Shown in pieces: positions 59,794 through 64,000 of a stretch of 64,000 nt of DNA. The translations under genes were made by a program, and so were the position numbers. Where the stretch lies: NCBI RefSeq assembly GCF_007301515.1, contig NZ_CP041666.1, forward strand, positions 558,001 to 622,000, written 5' to 3'. The notes below the pieces were generated by a model, which was given only the letters and a program-made list of their open reading frames with translations, searched no databases and had not been told where the DNA came from. The first letter of the stretch is position 1; each line of letters opens with the position of its first letter. Source of the stretch: Radiobacillus deserti. Lineage in GTDB: Bacteria > Bacillota > Bacilli > Bacillales > Amphibacillaceae.

Positions 59794-60771
59794 TTAGTTT
59801 TTAATGGCTTTTGTTAACCATTCTACGGTATTTTTAACCCCTTCCTGAAAGGGGGTCCCGTCAAAAGGACCAATTAATCGCTGTAATTTTTCTGCTGATC
59901 CTCTATGGCTAGCAACATCAGCGGTCCTACTTGGTTTTTGGATAACGGGTCCTTGATAGCTCATGACATTCGATATTGTTTCGATTACATTCTTAATGGA
60001 CATTTGTTGATCAGTTGTAATATTCACAACTTCACCAGGTGGAATTACTGGGAAAACGGTTAGTGCTAAATTAACTGTATCCATGACATAGATAAAGTCT
60101 CTAGTTTGCTTACCACTTCCGTGAATCTCAGGTGTCCCACCCTGAAGTATTTTTTTAATTGTAATAGGTATCACACCTGCTAGTGGTCCATCAAAGTTTT
60201 GTCTTGGTCCATAATTGTTAAATGGACGAATGATAAAGGCATCTAATTCAAACATGTTTACATAGGACTGGAGTAATAAATCCGCAGCAGCTTTTCCAGC
60301 AGCATAGGTGGTCGTAGGGGCTAAGGGATGTAGTTCATCGATTGGTTTGTATTGTGCAGAACCATATGCTTCTGATGACGAAACATGGCATAACGTTTGG
60401 AATGCTTTTTTTCTCTGTAGCTCTAGTAAATTTTTCAAAACTAGAACATTAGTTAAATAGGCATTGGAAGGGTTCATAAAGGAGTAATTTAAGGCTTTCG
60501 TCGCACAATTGAACACAATATCAACATCGTTTTCTTCCATAATGTAGTTAAGAGCCTCTTGGTTTTCTGCATTATCTATATAAAGTTTTGCACCGTTATT
60601 CAATGCATGTACTACATTCTCTTTTTTTCCAGTGAATAGGTTATCCAAAATAATTACTTGTCTTACATTTTCCTCTAATAGCTTATCAACTAAGTGACTT
60701 CCAATAAAACCAGCACCTCCAACTACTAAGACAGTGCTGTTCACTAAAGATGGTCGTTCCAATGCTGACAT
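59794..60771 (-). CDS. Extended SDR NAD-dependent sugar epimerase/dehydratase
   Basis: A 325-residue enzyme. Rossmann motif VVGGAGFIGSHLVDKL, catalytic SSSEAYG and YAAGKAAAD (YxxxK), then RPFNNYGPRQ and HGSGKQTRDFIYVMD, typical of UDP-glucuronate decarboxylase/4-epimerase or GDP-mannose dehydratase-like proteins. It makes or interconverts a nucleotide sugar for the cluster; the precise reaction is not clear. It follows the short SDR gene by 6 bp on the same strand. ATG at 60771. Confidence 0.83.
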   Translation of the reverse strand: MSALERPSLVNSTVLVVGGAGFIGSHLVDKLLEENVRQVIILDNLFTGKKENVVHALNNGAKLYIDNAENQEALNYIMEENDVDIVFNCATKALNYSFMNPSNAYLTNVLVLKNLLELQRKKAFQTLCHVSSSEAYGSAQYKPIDELHPLAPTTTYAAGKAAADLLLQSYVNMFELDAFIIRPFNNYGPRQNFDGPLAGVIPITIKKILQGGTPEIHGSGKQTRDFIYVMDTVNLALTVFPVIPPGEVVNITTDQQMSIKNVIETISNVMSYQGPVIQKPSRTADVASHRGSAEKLQRLIGPFDGTPFQEGVKNTVEWLTKAIKN

Positions 60772-60777
60772 CCTCTC

Positions 60778-61533
60778 TTAAAAATTTAGTTTTGATTGGC
60801 CACCGTCCACTGTAATGGTTGTACCTACTATCCAAGAAGCTTTTTTAGATGCTAGGAATGCAGCAACGTTCGCAATTTCCTCTGTTTTTCCAAGTCGACC
60901 CGCAGGAATTTTGGCTTCTGCATACTTTTTAAGAAAATTAGGGTCTTCTTTTAAACGATTTTGCCAAGCTTCATTGGGATGATAGATTGCTCCAGGTGCA
61001 ATTCCTACAACACGGATATTGTTTTTAATTAGTTCTGAACTTAAAGATTTGGTAAAGCTTATTAATGCAGATTTTGAGGCGTTGTAGGAAGGGGCACCAC
61101 CCGCTTCTTTTCCATAAATAGAAGCAACGTTTATAATGACTCCTTCGTTGTTTTTTATCATAGATTCACTGGCTAATTGGCTTAGGTGGACTGCAGCAAG
61201 AAAATTGATTTCCATTGCTTGATTAAATAGTTCTGGAGGAGTGCTTAAGGCCCCGTGTCCATGACTTGCTCCTGCATTGTTCACCAGAATATCAATGGAG
61301 CCAAAATCCTCAATAAATTCTTCAACAAGCTGTTTTCTCTCATGCTGTATAGTTAAATCCTTAGAGTAAATGGATACATTCAACTCTTCTCTTGTTTCTA
61401 GTAGTTCTCTTTCATTTCTAGCTACTATTCCAACATGTGCTCCTTCTTTTACAAAGGCTTGAGCTATTGCTTTACCAATTCCTCTCGCTCCTCCAGTTAC
61501 TAACACGTTTTTCCCCTCTAAATATAATTGCAT
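60778..61533 (-). CDS. Classical short-chain dehydrogenase (SDR)
   Basis: A 251-residue NAD(P)-dependent oxidoreductase. TGGARGIGKAIAQAF cofactor loop, NNAGASHGHG, the Ser of NVASIYG with YNASKSALI (YxxxK), and the closing IVGTTITVDGGQSKLNF. It resembles FabG-like and sugar dehydrogenases. First gene of a two-gene operon with the extended SDR; the pair probably makes a precursor for the glycan. ATG 61533, preceded by GAAGGGAAAATG. Confidence 0.87.
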   Translation of the reverse strand: MQLYLEGKNVLVTGGARGIGKAIAQAFVKEGAHVGIVARNERELLETREELNVSIYSKDLTIQHERKQLVEEFIEDFGSIDILVNNAGASHGHGALSTPPELFNQAMEINFLAAVHLSQLASESMIKNNEGVIINVASIYGKEAGGAPSYNASKSALISFTKSLSSELIKNNIRVVGIAPGAIYHPNEAWQNRLKEDPNFLKKYAEAKIPAGRLGKTEEIANVAAFLASKKASWIVGTTITVDGGQSKLNF

Positions 61534-61723
61534 TCATTTTCCCTTCTTTCCGTGTAGTGATTGAGTGGAAATATATTAAATTGGTTCTTCAGTGGTTCCC
61601 TAAAAGATAAAACAGCATATAAAAACAGGAAATCACATTTAATTATTAGTATGATTACTAGTTTATGAATGTTAATCATTAAAGATTAGATGAAGAAGAT
61701 GTAATGGAAAAGGAGGGAAAGGA
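61534..61723. promoter_or_regulatory. Divergent intergenic region in the glycan cluster
   Basis: 190 bp between the SDR operon and the second glycosyltransferase gene. A CATATAAAA stretch near 61617 loosely resembles a mother-cell sigma -10. No firm promoter. Confidence 0.3.
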
Positions 61724-62911
61724 ATGCCAAAAAAGGTATGCATGCTATTGCGTGATCTTTCTTTTTTGGAACCACGTATTTTCGAATGTGAAGCACAAAG
61801 TCTTATTCGACACGGGTATGAAGTGGTCATCATTGCACCACGGAAAAAAAGGTTTTTATTTGATATAGATGGGAGTCCTATCACAGATAGGTTCCGTGAG
61901 AAAGTTTTCAAGCACCGCGGGGTAAAAGTAGTGACTTTTGATAAAGAACGAGAGTCCAATAAGCTTCTTACCGATCCATTGTATCAATTGGGATTAAAGG
62001 AAAAGGCAGATGTTTATCATGTTTATGAGTTTGCGTCTTTACAGTGTGGAAAGAGAATCAAAAAACTCCTTAATGCCAGGCATCGTAACTTACATGTTCA
62101 TTTAATTTATGATAGTAGTTCGTTTATCACCGACCAGCAGCTGTTAAGGACTGTTTATAAACAGAAATGGGAGGCGATGTTCATCGAAAGTTTAAAAGAG
62201 GTAGATTCTATTATTGCCGTTTCAGATTCAATGAAGGCATGGTTTTTAGCTATAGACCCTCTACTTCCGGTTGAGGTAATCTATAATTCGCCTCCTCTTG
62301 CTACAAGCTTCCAAATAAAAGGAGGAGAAGCTCCTCCACTTGTAGTGGCTCATGAAGGAAGGTTGACAAAAGCTGCCTTACAACCCATTTATGAGATAAC
62401 AGATTCCTGTCAAAGAGCGTTCGACTTTCAATTCAAAATAATAGGTGGGCTGGGATATGGAGAAACTGCGTCAGTTCCTACCCATTTAGAAAGAAAGATA
62501 AATAACCTAGGATGGGTTCCATACAGCGCGCAACCTAGTAGTATGAAGGATGTTGATATAGGGCTCGTAGGCTTAGAATCGTCTATCCATGTCTTTTCCA
62601 TGCCTAGCAATCTATTTAACTATTTAAGTAATGGAATTCCAGTAATCGTAAATAATGGGAGTGATCTTAAAAAGCTTGTTCAAACCTTCCAATGCGGGCT
62701 AGTCATTAATAGCCAAAATCCAACTTCAGTAGAGTATGTAAAGGGAATCGCGCACCTTTATCTAAATAAGGAAAAACTAAGAGAAATGAGCCTGAATGCA
62801 AGAAGAGCTATGGAGAATACATTTAGTTGGGGGCACATGGAGAAAAGATTAATTCAAGTATATAAATCGTTTGAATCGAACCAAACTGCTACAGTTTATC
62901 TACTTTCATGA
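61724..62911 (+). CDS. Glycosyltransferase family 4-like protein (paralog 2)
   Basis: A 395-residue protein beginning KKVCMLLRDLSFLEPRIFEC, with FLFDIDGSPITDRF, VYHVYEFASL, VIYNSPPLATSF and AMPSNLFNYLSNGIPVIVN-like ends. It is homologous over its whole length to the genes at 58514 and 62938, but the DSHEL motif is replaced by DSSSF, and YAMPNKFF-type residues differ, so its acceptor or activity may have diverged. ATG behind GGAGGGAAAGG. The next paralog follows after 26 bp. Confidence 0.83.
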   Translation: MPKKVCMLLRDLSFLEPRIFECEAQSLIRHGYEVVIIAPRKKRFLFDIDGSPITDRFREKVFKHRGVKVVTFDKERESNKLLTDPLYQLGLKEKADVYHVYEFASLQCGKRIKKLLNARHRNLHVHLIYDSSSFITDQQLLRTVYKQKWEAMFIESLKEVDSIIAVSDSMKAWFLAIDPLLPVEVIYNSPPLATSFQIKGGEAPPLVVAHEGRLTKAALQPIYEITDSCQRAFDFQFKIIGGLGYGETASVPTHLERKINNLGWVPYSAQPSSMKDVDIGLVGLESSIHVFSMPSNLFNYLSNGIPVIVNNGSDLKKLVQTFQCGLVINSQNPTSVEYVKGIAHLYLNKEKLREMSLNARRAMENTFSWGHMEKRLIQVYKSFESNQTATVYLLS

Positions 62912-62937
62912 TAGCACGACCAAAAGGAGGGGTACTC

Positions 62938-64000
62938 ATGAAAAATGTGTGTTTTTTAGTGACAGAACATCCCTTTCTAGATGCACGTATTTTTAAAAAA
63001 GAAGCAAAAAGTCTTGTGAATCGTGGATATAGAGTCACGATGATTGTGCCTCGACGAGATGGATATTTATTTGATATAGATGGGACGCTTTTTAAGGATA
63101 GGTTTCTTTCATCCGCTTTTTACTACGAGGGTATAAAAGTTATAACCTATGAATCATTGGATTACGAAAAAAACGTAAAACTGCTTCTTTATAACATACG
63201 AAGCGGAACACCATCTCGCTTTGATGATCCATTAACGCGAATAGGAATAGACCAAGAAGCGGACATCTATCATGCTCATGAATTTTTCTCATTATATTCA
63301 GGAGTTGGAATTAAACGTGAATTAGCAAGTAAAGGGAAAGAATGTAAGTTGATTTTTGATAGCCATGAATTAGATCCAGACCCTCTTATGAAAGGTGCTC
63401 AAAGAACGAAACAAGTAAAGCAGCAACTGCTCGAGAAAATGGTTGAAGAAATGGATTATTTAATTACTGTATCTGAATCTATCGCATCATGGTTTCTTAA
63501 ATTAAGACCAAATCTTCCAGTGGAAGTAATCTATAATTCACCTCCACTGGCGATGAGACAGGAAACGAGTAATAAAGCGTACACCGAAGAACTTGTCATT
63601 GCATTCGAAGGGGTCTTAGGTAGGAATAGAGGGGACTTTGAGAAACTAATCAAAATCGTGAAGCAAGCAAACGAAGAAAAGAGGGTAACAGTAAAAATAA
63701 TTGGAGGTTGGAAGAAAGGGACAGAAGGCACGGACCTTTCTAACCTACCTGTTCATATACAAGATAAGATAATCTTTACAGGTTGGATGGATTTTAAGAG
63801 GATTCCTCAGGCCATGACGGATGTAGATATAGGATGGATTGATTTGGACGGAACGCATTCATTAAATAATCGGTATGCCATGCCAAACAAGTTTTTCAGT
63901 TATTTAAATAATGGTGTCCCTGTTCTAGTGAATCAGTGTGAAGACATGGGAAGGTTTATTGAACGATATAACTGTGGAATAGTAGTTGATAAATTACAAG
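62938..64000 (+). CDS. Glycosyltransferase family 4-like protein (paralog 3), cut by the window
   Basis: ATG 62938 behind AAAGGAGGGG. The frame is open to the window end, about 354 codons, so the C-terminus is missing. KNVCFLVTEHPFLDARIFKK, GYLFDIDGTL, YHAHEFFSLYSG, FDSHELDPDP, VIYNSPPLAM and YAMPNKFFSYLNNGVPVLVN closely match paralog 1. It is in tandem with paralog 2, probably one transcript. Confidence 0.85.
   Translation, partial: MKNVCFLVTEHPFLDARIFKKEAKSLVNRGYRVTMIVPRRDGYLFDIDGTLFKDRFLSSAFYYEGIKVITYESLDYEKNVKLLLYNIRSGTPSRFDDPLTRIGIDQEADIYHAHEFFSLYSGVGIKRELASKGKECKLIFDSHELDPDPLMKGAQRTKQVKQQLLEKMVEEMDYLITVSESIASWFLKLRPNLPVEVIYNSPPLAMRQETSNKAYTEELVIAFEGVLGRNRGDFEKLIKIVKQANEEKRVTVKIIGGWKKGTEGTDLSNLPVHIQDKIIFTGWMDFKRIPQAMTDVDIGWIDLDGTHSLNNRYAMPNKFFSYLNNGVPVLVNQCEDMGRFIERYNCGIVVDKLQ

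Overview
The window is chromosomal DNA of a low-GC, endospore-forming Gram-positive bacterium of the Bacillaceae. The evidence is the Bacillus-type order yerB-yerC / pcrB-pcrA-ligA-camS / putP / gatCAB / dagK / rlmCD, the germination gene cwlJ, CotX-type spore coat genes with a sigma-K-type promoter, natAB with a natK/natR-like two-component pair, and an OpuF-type compatible-solute transporter. A salt-tolerant relative of Halobacillus, Pontibacillus or Virgibacillus would fit, but the genus cannot be fixed from sequence reading alone. Layout: (1) 1-8.3 kb is core: end of yerB, yerC, a YulF-like oxidoreductase, pcrB, pcrA, ligA and camS. (2) 8.6-10.4 kb holds a compact cell-cell signalling pair. 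It is an NprR/PlcR-like (RRNPP) receptor-regulator with a small secreted propeptide 11 bp downstream. The propeptide carries five perfect-length 14-residue tandem repeats plus a sixth partial one. This is the most novel system in the window. (3) 10.7-19.0 kb is core: a tiny membrane ORF coupled to putP, an arylamine N-acetyltransferase-like gene, gatCAB, dagK and rlmCD. (4) 19.0-25.9 kb is a mobile element of about 6.9 kb inserted in the 3' end of rlmCD by a large serine recombinase. The left end supplies a substitute rlmCD C-terminus. The displaced native C-terminus and its terminator lie at 25900-25966, so both ends of the element can be placed. The element carries a nucleotidyltransferase of the resistance-enzyme type and small HTH genes. 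One of these is split by a complete IS21-family element (22789-25301) with a 5-bp target duplication. (5) 26.0-38.2 kb is accessory and strongly decayed. It has a retropepsin-like protease with its partner gene, a TetR/MFS pair, a DUF5946 gene, GNAT, S66 and TPR genes, IS110 and IS256 remnants, and at least five broken genes. (6) 38.3-50.8 kb is more core-like: cwlJ, a CPBP protease, a MerR regulator, a second RlmCD-like methyltransferase, opuF, yfkAB, natAB and natRK. It is punctuated by about 60-bp palindromes ending in GGTGCCTGTCAC/GTGACAGGCACC. (7) 50.8-64 kb concerns the spore surface: CotX-like and DUF2642 coat genes, then a glycan cluster. The cluster has WbpB-, WbpD- and WbpI-like sugar-nucleotide enzymes, a CgeB-like glycosyltransferase, a glucuronyl C5-epimerase-like protein, two SDR enzymes and three paralogous glycosyltransferases, the last cut by the window edge. 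Together these suggest that the mature spore or cell is decorated with a uronic-acid-containing, possibly epimerised, polysaccharide. All functions are assigned from motifs and remembered family resemblance; no database search was run.
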